Source of the DNA: Encephalitozoon hellem ATCC 50504
Taxonomy: Eukaryota > Microsporidia > Unikaryonidae
NCBI RefSeq assembly: GCF_000277815.2
Contig: NC_018474.1
Span: 62,001 to 126,000, forward strand
Reading direction: 5' to 3'
Length of the DNA stretch: 64,000 nucleotides
The notes under the pieces are model-generated. The model did not search any database. It saw only the letters and a program-made list of their open reading frames with translations, and was not told the DNA's origin. Position numbers and translations under genes: made by a program. Of the stretch, positions 1 to 8,000 are shown one piece after another; within the stretch, counting starts at the first letter, position 1, and every line of letters begins with the position of its first letter.

Positions 1-92
1 GGATGACTAGAAACGCCCAGAACTATGCTATTTGCCAATTCTGGGTTCTTCTCACAGAGGCCGATCAAGTCCACCTCTTCTTCTGGAATCAT
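1..92 (-). CDS. partial gene, unknown function, runs off the left edge
   Basis: The minus strand is open from the window edge to an ATG at 90-92 and reads MIPEEEVDLIGLCEKNPELA and on for about ten more residues. The reading looks like genuine protein but I do not recognise it. The same frame stays open upstream, without an ATG, to a stop near 160. In the next frame an ATG at 205-207 opens a 24-codon stretch. Removing bases 107-134 (GT at its 5' end, AG at its 3' end) would join that stretch to this one in frame. The start is therefore either 92 (unspliced) or 207 (with a 28-base intron). The divergent neighbour begins at 300. Confidence 0.55.
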   Translation of the reverse strand, partial: MIPEEEVDLIGLCEKNPELANSIVLGVSSH

Positions 93-299
93 ATCCCCGA
101 AAGCCTCTAGGTAGCAAAATTTTAAGATCTTTACGAACAGAGAAGGTGGGCATCACTGTCTCAGCGGAAGGAGGTTTCTCTTCTTTGAAAAAGGTTCCAG
201 ACATCATTTTGCAATAAGGAGAAGGCTGCAAAAAGGGGAAAAGGAGTCGGCTCCGATTGATGAATTCAAACATAAAACAAAATAGAGAGAGTACAATGA

Positions 300-866
300 A
301 TGATGGAAGACAAAAAAGAGAAGGTCCTCGATGCAGCAAATGTCGTGGAGGCAAAGGCAATGAGTGCAATAGATAATGTTGAGAAGTCGAGTCTCGGAAG
401 CTCCATCCCGCTTGAGGTAAGTCTCCCTCTCCGCGAGCTGACAAAGTACTTAATGCTTTTCACCATATTTGAGTCTATCCCCGTATACCTGATTTCTTGT
501 GAAGAGAACAAGAATGAGTTCTTGCACTGGATCTCGAGAGGAACTGGATTCATCTTTCTCATCATAGCAATTATGGCTGCGGCATTAGACATTGTCACCT
601 TCTATGGAAAGATGTTCAACTTTTACAAATTTGTGGTTCCGGTGACTCTTGTAAAAACGGCATTGGCATTTCTTGTTATAGTGTTTTCTAACATAAGCTC
701 CATATACGTGGTGTTTTTGGCTGTGCTCTATTCTCTGAGGATAGCTCTGTTTGATGCATTGTTTTTGTACTATCTTGCAATACTTTTGAGAAGAATCGAA
801 TCTGACGAGTATGACAACAACGGAGAAAGGATTAGAACAAAAGATGAGAAAGGAGAAAAAGTATGA
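300..866 (+). CDS. four-span membrane protein of unknown function
   Basis: The 188-residue protein has a charged N-terminus of about 45 residues (MMEDKKEKVLDAANV), then about four hydrophobic segments: roughly residues 48-65, 80-104, 112-135 and 138-162. It ends in a charged tail (ESDEYDNNGERIRTKDEKG). No signal peptide or known motif is visible. Two ATGs lie in tandem at 300 and 303, and either could start translation. It probably sits in an internal or plasma membrane with both charged ends in the cytosol. I do not recognise the family. The downstream neighbour converges on it about 118 bases away. Confidence 0.75.
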   Translation: MMEDKKEKVLDAANVVEAKAMSAIDNVEKSSLGSSIPLEVSLPLRELTKYLMLFTIFESIPVYLISCEENKNEFLHWISRGTGFIFLIIAIMAAALDIVTFYGKMFNFYKFVVPVTLVKTALAFLVIVFSNISSIYVVFLAVLYSLRIALFDALFLYYLAILLRRIESDEYDNNGERIRTKDEKGEKV

Positions 867-984
867 TTAAAACCTTTATGATATGTGTAAAGCCATCTCC
901 TTAAGTCAAGCCATCTATTTACATGGCCCTAGACACCGCAGGTTCTTACAAATATTTATTTAATACACTAGATATAAGATGCAC

Positions 985-2331
985 CTATTGAGCCTTTATA
1001 AGTCCAGTCACCACCCCGTCTTCAAAATCAAGCTGTTCTCTACCTGCATCCTCATCGGGGATTATTATCTTTATTCTTTCAACTGGGTGATTTCCTTGGT
1101 CCATCCCAAGCTCCTCTGCTATTCTGCCCCACCAGAGGGATAATAAAGCATTTCTCTTGACTCCTACTCCCTGCTTATAGAAATCAGAAACCAGATACGC
1201 AGCAGAAACATTTTCCCCTATAGCTGCTCTGAGACCAAACTTAAATGCCAGTCTATGATTCTTCTCAACTATGCTTTCAAAGCCATTCAAAAACAAGGCC
1301 GAGAGTCTTAGCTGTGCATCAGATTGCCCAAGGTCTGCCGCCTTAGCATACCACTCTAAGGCCCTTACAACGTCTTTTTCCTGCCCTAGCTCTCCGTTCT
1401 CAAAGCATCTTCCAACCCTAAATTGACAGTTGGGACAGTCTAAAGACCCACCCTTTAGGTAGAGTTTGAATGCATAGGAGTCATCTGGAGATATGATATC
1501 TGGCCCTTTACCTCTTTCATAGCACCTTGCAAGATCATAAAGGGCATATGGATAGGTATGCGTTGCTTTTCTTGCTGCCAGCCTTAGGTAGAAGTACCCT
1601 GTCTCCAGATCACTATCATTTTCTATGTTTCCAAACAGGATAATCACTCCGTAGGTATGCATTGCATCCACCAGCCCAAGCTTTGCTGCGCATCTATAAA
1701 AATGCAATGCATTTCTGGTGTTCCTTTTCTTTCCTACCCCCTTCTCATAGCATTGCGCAACCTTGAAGGTTCCTGTGGGGCTTCCAAGCTGCGCAGATAT
1801 TAGATAATGCCTAAATGCCTTTCTGCAGTCTCTCCTTATTCCAAAAAGGCCTTTTTCATATGAAAGGCCTAGGTAATAGTGCATCTCAGACTCAGACATA
1901 GGATTCAATGCTTGGGCCATGCGGCTAGAGGTACACTTGTTCAGTAGCCCTCTTATAGAGAGGCATTGCTTTTCGGTAAGGTATTTAAGTGCCTTCTCCA
2001 TTTGCAACGAGTTTCCTGGGAAGATCTTTTTCGAGTCTCCCCTTTCGTCTTCTGTTTTTCTAACATAGTGCCCAAGAGCTACTAGTACATCCTCCATGTC
2101 CTCTTCGGTGCCATCTTGTGGTCCCCCAGCCGTTCCTTCCCCAATGCCACCCATCGATGCAGATCTTGCTCCCGGTTCCACATTCTTTATTCTTCGTGCT
2201 GGACCAATAGCTTCTTCAGGGAGAGATTCGTTACCGATGAAGTTAGAGTTGTGAGCAAATGAGATTCGACTGTTTGTGTGTTCTCCTTTGTATCCAGGAG
2301 GTTTGATGCACATGAAGGGTGGCCACTGCAT
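985..2331 (-). CDS. Sel1-repeat protein, SKT5/CHS4-like (putative chitin synthase regulator)
   Basis: The protein has 448 residues. The first ~125 are low-complexity and acidic or Gly-rich. From about residue 150 there are at least six Sel1-type helical repeats, recognisable by segments such as YLGLSYEKGLFGIRRD, VAQCYEKGVGKKRN, DLARCYERGKGPD, VGRCFENGELGQEKD and VSDFYKQGVGVKRN with alanine-rich second helices. In fungi this arrangement is typical of Skt5/Chs4, which activates chitin synthase at the membrane. Microsporidian spores have a chitin endospore, so the role is plausible but inferred. Starts at 2331 (used) and 2313 are both possible. It is divergent from the kinase gene at 2395, with 63 bases between the starts. 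Confidence 0.75.
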   Translation of the reverse strand: MQWPPFMCIKPPGYKGEHTNSRISFAHNSNFIGNESLPEEAIGPARRIKNVEPGARSASMGGIGEGTAGGPQDGTEEDMEDVLVALGHYVRKTEDERGDSKKIFPGNSLQMEKALKYLTEKQCLSIRGLLNKCTSSRMAQALNPMSESEMHYYLGLSYEKGLFGIRRDCRKAFRHYLISAQLGSPTGTFKVAQCYEKGVGKKRNTRNALHFYRCAAKLGLVDAMHTYGVIILFGNIENDSDLETGYFYLRLAARKATHTYPYALYDLARCYERGKGPDIISPDDSYAFKLYLKGGSLDCPNCQFRVGRCFENGELGQEKDVVRALEWYAKAADLGQSDAQLRLSALFLNGFESIVEKNHRLAFKFGLRAAIGENVSAAYLVSDFYKQGVGVKRNALLSLWWGRIAEELGMDQGNHPVERIKIIIPDEDAGREQLDFEDGVVTGLIKAQ

Positions 2332-2394
2332 TGAACTGGCCTTTCTATAGAGCTTCTCCTCCCATTGATTTTATTCCATATAAAAAAGCCCAGG

Positions 2395-3369
2395 ATGTTG
2401 AAGATCCGAGACTTTGAGTTTGCGAAAGTCGTGGGGGAGGGCGCCTTTGGGAAAGTGTATCTGGTGAAGCTTAAGAGCAATCCGTCCACTGTGTTTGCAA
2501 TAAAGATGCTTGAGTTTGACGAGATCCTCAAGCAAAGGCTGGCAGATCAACTTGAAAACGAGATCTCCATCCTGAAGAGGCTTTACGGGTGTCCATTTGT
2601 TGCGAAGCTATACTCGACTGACTTCTATTGCGGGAAGGTGGGACTTATCTTGGAGTATGTTGGAGGAGGAGAGCTGTTTTACTGGCTCAAGAAGTGTGGG
2701 AGGTTTGACGAGAACATGACACGGTTTTATGCGGCAGAGATTATTTCCGCCCTAAGATTTATACACGGAAAAGGCATACTTTATAGGGACTTGAAGCCTG
2801 AGAATATATTGATTACGTCTTCTGGGCATATAAAGTTGATTGATTTTGGATTTGCTGTTTATGAAAATGAGAGTATATACATGATTTCAGGAACACCAGA
2901 ATACATGTCTCCGGAAAAGCTGAGGAGTGAGGATGACGGGCGTGCAAGTGACTACTGGGGGCTTGGAATCATAATTTATGAGATGCTGTGTGGGGACCCG
3001 CCGTTTTACGATGCAAGCGCCGACACTATCTACCATAAGATACTTGAGTCCCAGATCACCTTTCCTTCCTATGTGAGTCCTGTGGCAAGGAGCTTGATAT
3101 CAGGACTGCTGGACAAGAGTAGGGCAACTAGGCTGGGAGCCAAGGGAATATACGAGATAATGGGGCATCCTTTTTTCAAAGAAATAGATTGGAGTAAGAT
3201 TGAGAGCAAGAGGATATCGCCTCCATTTGTTCCAAGTCCAAACATCGTTATGAGCTTCTTGGACGGCAGTACCAAGGCTAAAGATATAAGCAAAATTGAA
3301 ACAGTTGTTATGAAGCCATACAAGCACATTAAGCACTTTCAGAGAGATCAAACTTCAAAAAGATTGTAA
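2395..3369 (+). CDS. AGC-family Ser/Thr protein kinase, PKA catalytic-subunit type
   Basis: The 324-residue protein is a full kinase domain: glycine loop GEGAFGKVY, the ATP lysine in FAIKM, catalytic loop YRDLKPEN, DFG (LIDFGFAV) and GTPEYMSPE in place of the usual APE. The hydrophobic core and the PPFVP segment after the domain resemble cAMP-dependent kinases. The residue aligned with the activation-loop threonine of PKA (two before the C/S-GTPEY) is not Thr or Ser: the stretch reads NESIYMISGTPEY. No terminal FxxF is seen. An in-frame ATG at 2365 lies upstream, but a TATAAA at 2379-2384 sits between the two, so 2395 (MLKIRDFEF) is preferred. It could equally be another AGC kinase. Confidence 0.88.
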   Translation: MLKIRDFEFAKVVGEGAFGKVYLVKLKSNPSTVFAIKMLEFDEILKQRLADQLENEISILKRLYGCPFVAKLYSTDFYCGKVGLILEYVGGGELFYWLKKCGRFDENMTRFYAAEIISALRFIHGKGILYRDLKPENILITSSGHIKLIDFGFAVYENESIYMISGTPEYMSPEKLRSEDDGRASDYWGLGIIIYEMLCGDPPFYDASADTIYHKILESQITFPSYVSPVARSLISGLLDKSRATRLGAKGIYEIMGHPFFKEIDWSKIESKRISPPFVPSPNIVMSFLDGSTKAKDISKIETVVMKPYKHIKHFQRDQTSKRL

Positions 3370-3568
3370 ATTTGATATAAACCTACTTATTCTTTTCATG
3401 TCCTTATTATCAGGATACCTAGGAGCTTGGGGCGCACCGGGTGCTTAATTTCTTGGCAATAAGCCTTTGGGGGATCCCATGGGCCGATAGGGAGTGTTAT
3501 TTGTTACGGGATGGCAAAGAACCAATAAAATTTTGTTATAAATATATTCTTTCAGAGGGAGGGGTAAG

Positions 3569-4726
3569 ATGAGAGCAGAATCTGGCGGTGGATCGAAGAA
3601 GACCTTCAAGACGATGAAGCTGGGATTCATGGGACTGGTTGGAATGGTGATTGTGTACTATGTGCTTCTATTTATCTTTGGAATCAAGTACTTGGATCCT
3701 CAGTACTACGGAAGCTACTTCTACGCTTGGAGAGTGAACTTTGCAGACAAGCTGATGACGCACGGAAGATACAAGCTGATCAAGAAGAACGAGCATCCGG
3801 ACACGGAGGACAGGAAGAAGTTCTATGGGATTTCGCAGGACGAGTCTGGGCCGTATCTGATACGATTTGACAGGCCTGAGCACTTCCCGCGCGGGCATGA
3901 GCACCAGTTCACGCTGAACTTCCCTGCATACAAGGACTTCTTGAAGATTCGGGAGAGGTTTATTGTTGAGACTGAGGGGCTGCAAGAGGACATGAATCTG
4001 AGCCACTCTGACCTTATGGACAGGATGAAGAAGAAGAAGGAGGGAGGGGGAATGTACTTTGCAGACTACCGCGGAAAGTCTGTCAGGGAGATGCAGAACA
4101 TATTGTTCCCAAACAACAATGAGGAGAAGAACCCCTGGTTCGGTGTAAGCAACATACTTATCAAGACCATCTCGAGCATCATGTCGAGTGACGAGGAGAA
4201 GAGAAAGGGATACCTGTTTAATGGAGAGAAGGTTGGAGACGACCTGATGAAGAACATCCGAGATGCTCTTGAGGCGCTTGACGAGGGGACTGAGGAGGGA
4301 GAGGTCCTGCTCTCTGAGAGTATATCTGACTCTGACATCAACAAGTTCTTCATCAACAGCGGGAGGGTGTCTGCAACACCGCACGAGACATTTGCCTATT
4401 CAAGGGCATACTACCTGTTCAACTTCCTGACTGCAGGAATTGAGTTTAAGTCCCCGAGCCTTGCAGAGATGAGGAGCGGGTCTTCTGAAGACGACAACGA
4501 GTTCCGCGAGGCACGAATGGACTATGTTGCCAACCTGTTTGCCAGGATATTCTCGAGCATATATCCCAACCAGCACAGAAAGGATGTCAGCAGCATCGGG
4601 ACCCTTGAGAAGATAAGAAACTACTACAGCCCAAAGATGGTTGTCGATGAGAAGAAGGAGGTGGATGAGGCCGACCTTGATCTTGTCCAGAAGAGCTTCT
4701 CAAACACATCAACGGTTCCTGCATAG
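3569..4726 (+). CDS. single-span anchored protein, lineage-specific, strongly codon-biased
   Basis: The 385-residue protein has a short basic N-terminus (SKKTFKTMK), one long hydrophobic segment at about residues 18-39 ([20 protein letters not shown]), then a soluble region of about 340 residues. That region is rich in Asp, Glu, Lys and Arg, with an [15 protein letters not shown] acidic patch. This suggests a type II or signal-anchored membrane protein facing the lumen or outside. Codon choice is strongly tilted to AAG, GAG and other G/C-ending codons, more than most neighbours, which usually marks abundant expression. An AATAAA sits at 4731-4736 just past the stop. I recognise no domain. Confidence 0.8.
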   Translation: MRAESGGGSKKTFKTMKLGFMGLVGMVIVYYVLLFIFGIKYLDPQYYGSYFYAWRVNFADKLMTHGRYKLIKKNEHPDTEDRKKFYGISQDESGPYLIRFDRPEHFPRGHEHQFTLNFPAYKDFLKIRERFIVETEGLQEDMNLSHSDLMDRMKKKKEGGGMYFADYRGKSVREMQNILFPNNNEEKNPWFGVSNILIKTISSIMSSDEEKRKGYLFNGEKVGDDLMKNIRDALEALDEGTEEGEVLLSESISDSDINKFFINSGRVSATPHETFAYSRAYYLFNFLTAGIEFKSPSLAEMRSGSSEDDNEFREARMDYVANLFARIFSSIYPNQHRKDVSSIGTLEKIRNYYSPKMVVDEKKEVDEADLDLVQKSFSNTSTVPA

Positions 4727-4763
4727 TCATAATAAAAAGGACTTTTCTACTCATACCTTTATT

Positions 4764-5522
4764 TTAGTCGAAGTCCTTTGTTTTGGGCTCGGCATCTTCG
4801 TAATACTGCACAGCATTGTCTATGCAGTAGATTAGCTCTTCAACAGACTCTTCTTTGTTCCAGTTCAGCGGGTGGAAGTTCAGCATGTTGTTTTCTGAGA
4901 CAAAGCTCAGCATCCTCTTGCACATCTTTGAATACTTTCCTGTCCCAACCAATGCCGAGAGATCCTCATTCGGCGTATAGAACACATCCAGATCCTCGTC
5001 CTTGATCAGGTCCATTTTTGAAATCACATTGATACAGGGAACATTCATCCTTGCCATTGAAATAAGTGCACAAAAGCATCCATTTATGTACTTGTTGATA
5101 TCGACCAGGTACTGGGATTCCATCACATAGACAATTCCACATTTGAAATAACGACCTACATGATCAATGATCCTGGGCATTATATCAGAATGCACGAATA
5201 GCTCTATCTGCCCAGGGCAATCAAAGACAAGGAAAGAGCCCTCGAGGTCTTCTAGATCTAACTCACTGATGTTTTCATAAAGCTCTTCCAATGCAACCAT
5301 CAGCCCTCCATTCGGCCCATAGCCGTACTCCTCCATAACATCGTTGACCGTAATGAAGTCCCTAAGGTCTAAGACATAGTCGTCGTCACTAGAGATCTGT
5401 GCAGGGTCGAGATTTACCACTCTGTAGCTTCTCCCTATGTTCTCTCCATGCTCCTTTATGTTTCTACAGAAAGTCGACTTTCCTGATCCAGCCGGGCCAA
5501 AGACAAAAATAGCGTACCCCAT
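4764..5522 (-). CDS. GPN3: GPN-loop GTPase, GPN3-like (RNA polymerase II assembly)
   Basis: The 252-residue protein shows every hallmark of the family: P-loop GPAGSGKST at residues 9-17, NLDPA, the diagnostic Gly-Pro-Asn loop in YGYGPNGG (69-73), the FDCPGQIELF switch and SKMDL as the guanine-specificity motif. GPN GTPases are cytosolic and needed for nuclear import of RNA polymerase II. GPN3 is chosen over GPN2 on length and overall look, and this paralogue choice is less sure than the family. Its ATG is only 11 bases from the divergent ATG of the next gene, so the two share a minimal promoter region. Confidence 0.9.
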   Translation of the reverse strand: MGYAIFVFGPAGSGKSTFCRNIKEHGENIGRSYRVVNLDPAQISSDDDYVLDLRDFITVNDVMEEYGYGPNGGLMVALEELYENISELDLEDLEGSFLVFDCPGQIELFVHSDIMPRIIDHVGRYFKCGIVYVMESQYLVDINKYINGCFCALISMARMNVPCINVISKMDLIKDEDLDVFYTPNEDLSALVGTGKYSKMCKRMLSFVSENNMLNFHPLNWNKEESVEELIYCIDNAVQYYEDAEPKTKDFD

Positions 5523-5533
5523 CCTTACCTTCC

Positions 5534-6037
5534 ATGAGAAAAGTTAATAAAGTTGTCCACTCGGATCCGAATGTCGAAGAGCTCCTACTCTCCCTCCAAA
5601 TAGAGAACGAATCCTTCGAAGAGAATCAAGAGTCGGAAGAGGCCTCAGAAGACTCGCATGCATCCTCGGATGAGATAGAGTACAGGATCATAGGAGAATC
5701 GGGATCCAGTGGCTTTTCTGCAACAGACTTTAGCGCGAAGGTTCTGAAGGAAAAGGGAGAGTATAATATTTCCAAGGGCCCCTTGCCTTTCTCGTTGTTT
5801 GAGATTGTTGGTAATAAAGGACGCACGGAGTCCACCGTCATTACAAACCAGAAGTTTTCCATTGAGGGAGGAAGATACGACTACGGGTTCACTCCTTCGG
5901 ATCTAAAGAGATACAGAATCAAGAGAAAGAAGAAGACAAAGGAGGTGTGTCCCAATTGGGAAGATATTTCCGAGGAAAAAAGAAATGAGCCCAAGAGAAT
6001 ATGCGTTAGGTCTTTGAGGCTAAAGAGTAAAAAGTGA
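5534..6037 (+). CDS. conserved-looking charged protein of unknown function
   Basis: The 167-residue protein starts with an acidic, Ser/Glu-rich first 50 residues (EENQESEEASEDSHASSDE), has a middle with a hydrophobic patch (PLPFSLFEIVG) and ends in a very basic tail (RYRIKRKKKTKE and KRICVRSLRLKSKK). The tail contains nuclear-localisation-like clusters, so a nuclear or nucleolar protein is a reasonable inference. No enzyme motif is seen. It starts 11 bases from the divergent GPN GTPase. Antisense open frames inside it look like shadows. Confidence 0.7.
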   Translation: MRKVNKVVHSDPNVEELLLSLQIENESFEENQESEEASEDSHASSDEIEYRIIGESGSSGFSATDFSAKVLKEKGEYNISKGPLPFSLFEIVGNKGRTESTVITNQKFSIEGGRYDYGFTPSDLKRYRIKRKKKTKEVCPNWEDISEEKRNEPKRICVRSLRLKSKK

Positions 6038-6089
6038 AAGAACAGGCATTAAACCACTATCTTTAATTGGCCACTTCGAAGGCTTTCGG

Positions 6090-7841
6090 TTATGTGGTAT
6101 TCTTCGGTTTAATCATCCTGTTCATTGAGATGGCACCAAAGGCAATGAATACAGTAGTAATGAAGAGGAGTATCCCTATAGACACAGCGTACCTAACCCT
6201 CCCGAACCCATATATGTTCAATGCCTCCTTTCCACTAGAGATACATCTTTCGGAACCCTTACACTCGAAGGTTAAGTTCTCAAGCTGTGTTTGTAAGACA
6301 GTTTCAAGAACATAGTACACAGGAGATATCCATGTGGCCCATCTAATAAACCTTGGGATTGACCCTAGATTAACAAATGATCCACCAAGCATTGTAAATA
6401 CCATGATTACTGTGGATGCAAGTATTTGCGCATGTATAAGTGTCTTGGTGTAGAGCGAGGCCACAATTCCAAACGATGTGGAAAGAAGCACAATCACTGT
6501 GAAGACAAACACAAAGAATATAAATCTGAGGATGTCTGGATTGAGGCCCACAATCCAATACACCACGGCAATGTAAAAAATGTTGGGAATACCGGACATA
6601 CAAAGGGTGGATGCCATGTTGGCGAAGTAGGATGTGACTGCGCCATACATTCCCGCACAGACCTCTCTTTTGAGTGCCTTCTTGTGCGAAGAAATAAATA
6701 TTATTGAAACAAACGCCGCCTTTTCAAAACATCCCATGATTATGAACGAAAGGATCCCAAGCCTATCCTGGATGCCCTTTTGCGTATAATCAAGCCTGTA
6801 GTAGATGGAGACAAGAAATAGTAGGGTCACGAATCTTTGGATGCTTAGGATATGCATAAGCCCACGGCTTCTAGAAAAATCAGATAGGTTTCTTTCGAAA
6901 ACCAGCATGAAGTTCTGGATAGACTTTCTAGCCACAACAGGAAACTCTGTCTTCCTTATTATCGATGATACTACCAAAGGCTCTATTCTTTTCCAGGACA
7001 TTTTTAATCTTTCTATTCTCCGAAGTGACTCTCTCTCAGACTCGGGGGTTGTCGTGTCGATCGATAGGACCTCCATGAAGAAGTCCGGGGAGTTCACTTG
7101 TTTTTCAAGGCTACATCCACATCTTTCAAAGAAACTTGTACACTGCTCGAGGCTTCCACTGAATGCAATTTCTCCTTGGCATATCACCATGATCTTATCA
7201 AAAAATGGGAGTATCTCCCGAGGAAGCCTCTGAAACGAGATGATAATCCCTTTTCCCCGGTGCTTCAGATCCATAAGGATCTTTAGGATATGGATGATAT
7301 TGAATGAATCGAGGTCGTTGGTGACTTCGTCTATGATTAATATGGAAGGCCTCTTTGCAAGCGTTATTCCTAGAGAAAGCCTCACCCTCTCTCCAGTTGA
7401 TACCGAGTTGATGGGCGTATGTGCAACTCTAGACAGCCCTAGGCTTCGGATTAGGCTTGACACCTCTTCACTCACAGATGTTCCCGGGCCTAGACCTCTT
7501 GATACCATCACTGCAAACTTCAAGGTTTCTTCGACCGTCTGAGTCTCGTATGAGTGGAGACGCTCACCCACAAACCCCACAGCACACTCCCATACATCCG
7601 TATTAACAGGATGGCCATTAAGAAGAACTTCTCCCGTCACTTTTAGTCCATCCATGGGCTTTCCTACTATGGCATTCAGCATCGTTGTCTTCCCCGCCCC
7701 ACTTACACCTACAAGCACAGTCATTTCAGAGGGCTCTATCTTTCCTTGCGCCCTTTTGACCAGTGCCTCCTTGAGAGGCTCCGTTGGCTCCACGGTTATG
7801 TTTCTCCAGACAATTTCTACCTTCACGCCTTCCAGGTCCAT
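6090..7841 (-). CDS. ABC half-transporter, ABCG/WHITE type, with an altered nucleotide-binding domain
   Basis: Counting from the ATG at 7841 (MDLEGVKVEIVWRN) the protein has 583 residues. The nucleotide-binding domain comes first, then about six membrane spans, which is the ABCG order. Walker A is GVSGAGKTT (45-53), Walker B is ILIIDEV (167-173) and the signature is VSTGE instead of LSGGE. The usual H-loop histidine of ABCG proteins is not seen where expected (IIISFQRLPREI), and the Q-loop region reads GFVGERLHS. Spans lie at about 330-350 and 380-560, with an extracellular loop containing cysteines (TFECKGSERCIS). The longer open frame begins with TTG at 7892 and was not used. It probably exports or flips lipids or small molecules; the substrate is unknown. 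Confidence 0.9.
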   Translation of the reverse strand: MDLEGVKVEIVWRNITVEPTEPLKEALVKRAQGKIEPSEMTVLVGVSGAGKTTMLNAIVGKPMDGLKVTGEVLLNGHPVNTDVWECAVGFVGERLHSYETQTVEETLKFAVMVSRGLGPGTSVSEEVSSLIRSLGLSRVAHTPINSVSTGERVRLSLGITLAKRPSILIIDEVTNDLDSFNIIHILKILMDLKHRGKGIIISFQRLPREILPFFDKIMVICQGEIAFSGSLEQCTSFFERCGCSLEKQVNSPDFFMEVLSIDTTTPESERESLRRIERLKMSWKRIEPLVVSSIIRKTEFPVVARKSIQNFMLVFERNLSDFSRSRGLMHILSIQRFVTLLFLVSIYYRLDYTQKGIQDRLGILSFIIMGCFEKAAFVSIIFISSHKKALKREVCAGMYGAVTSYFANMASTLCMSGIPNIFYIAVVYWIVGLNPDILRFIFFVFVFTVIVLLSTSFGIVASLYTKTLIHAQILASTVIMVFTMLGGSFVNLGSIPRFIRWATWISPVYYVLETVLQTQLENLTFECKGSERCISSGKEALNIYGFGRVRYAVSIGILLFITTVFIAFGAISMNRMIKPKNTT

Positions 7842-8000
7842 GGGTGCACAGTTACACCAATTAATAAGAATCAGATCTTTCGTGCAAGCCAACAGTCCTC
7901 CTACAGGGACTCCTTGGTGCAGAGCTCGAAGGAACCTCTACCACAATCCCACAAAGATTTGATTCTTTGTCTTAATATCCAAAGGTTTGTTTATCCTAGA

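Noticed and set aside
3668..4384. 238-codon open frame on the minus strand inside the codon-biased gene
   Set aside because: It mirrors AAG/GAG-rich plus-strand codons, and its product is a repetitive Leu/Val/Arg mix with no domain. The plus frame has the anchored-protein layout.
6067..6315. Plus-strand frames of 60-140 codons inside the ABCG gene
   Set aside because: They lie fully within a clear transporter-coding region and show no motifs.
7842..8000. Possible tRNA-like fold in the gap between the ABCG gene and the next gene
   Set aside because: A TTCGA-containing hairpin exists, but no acceptor, D or anticodon arms could be built on either strand.
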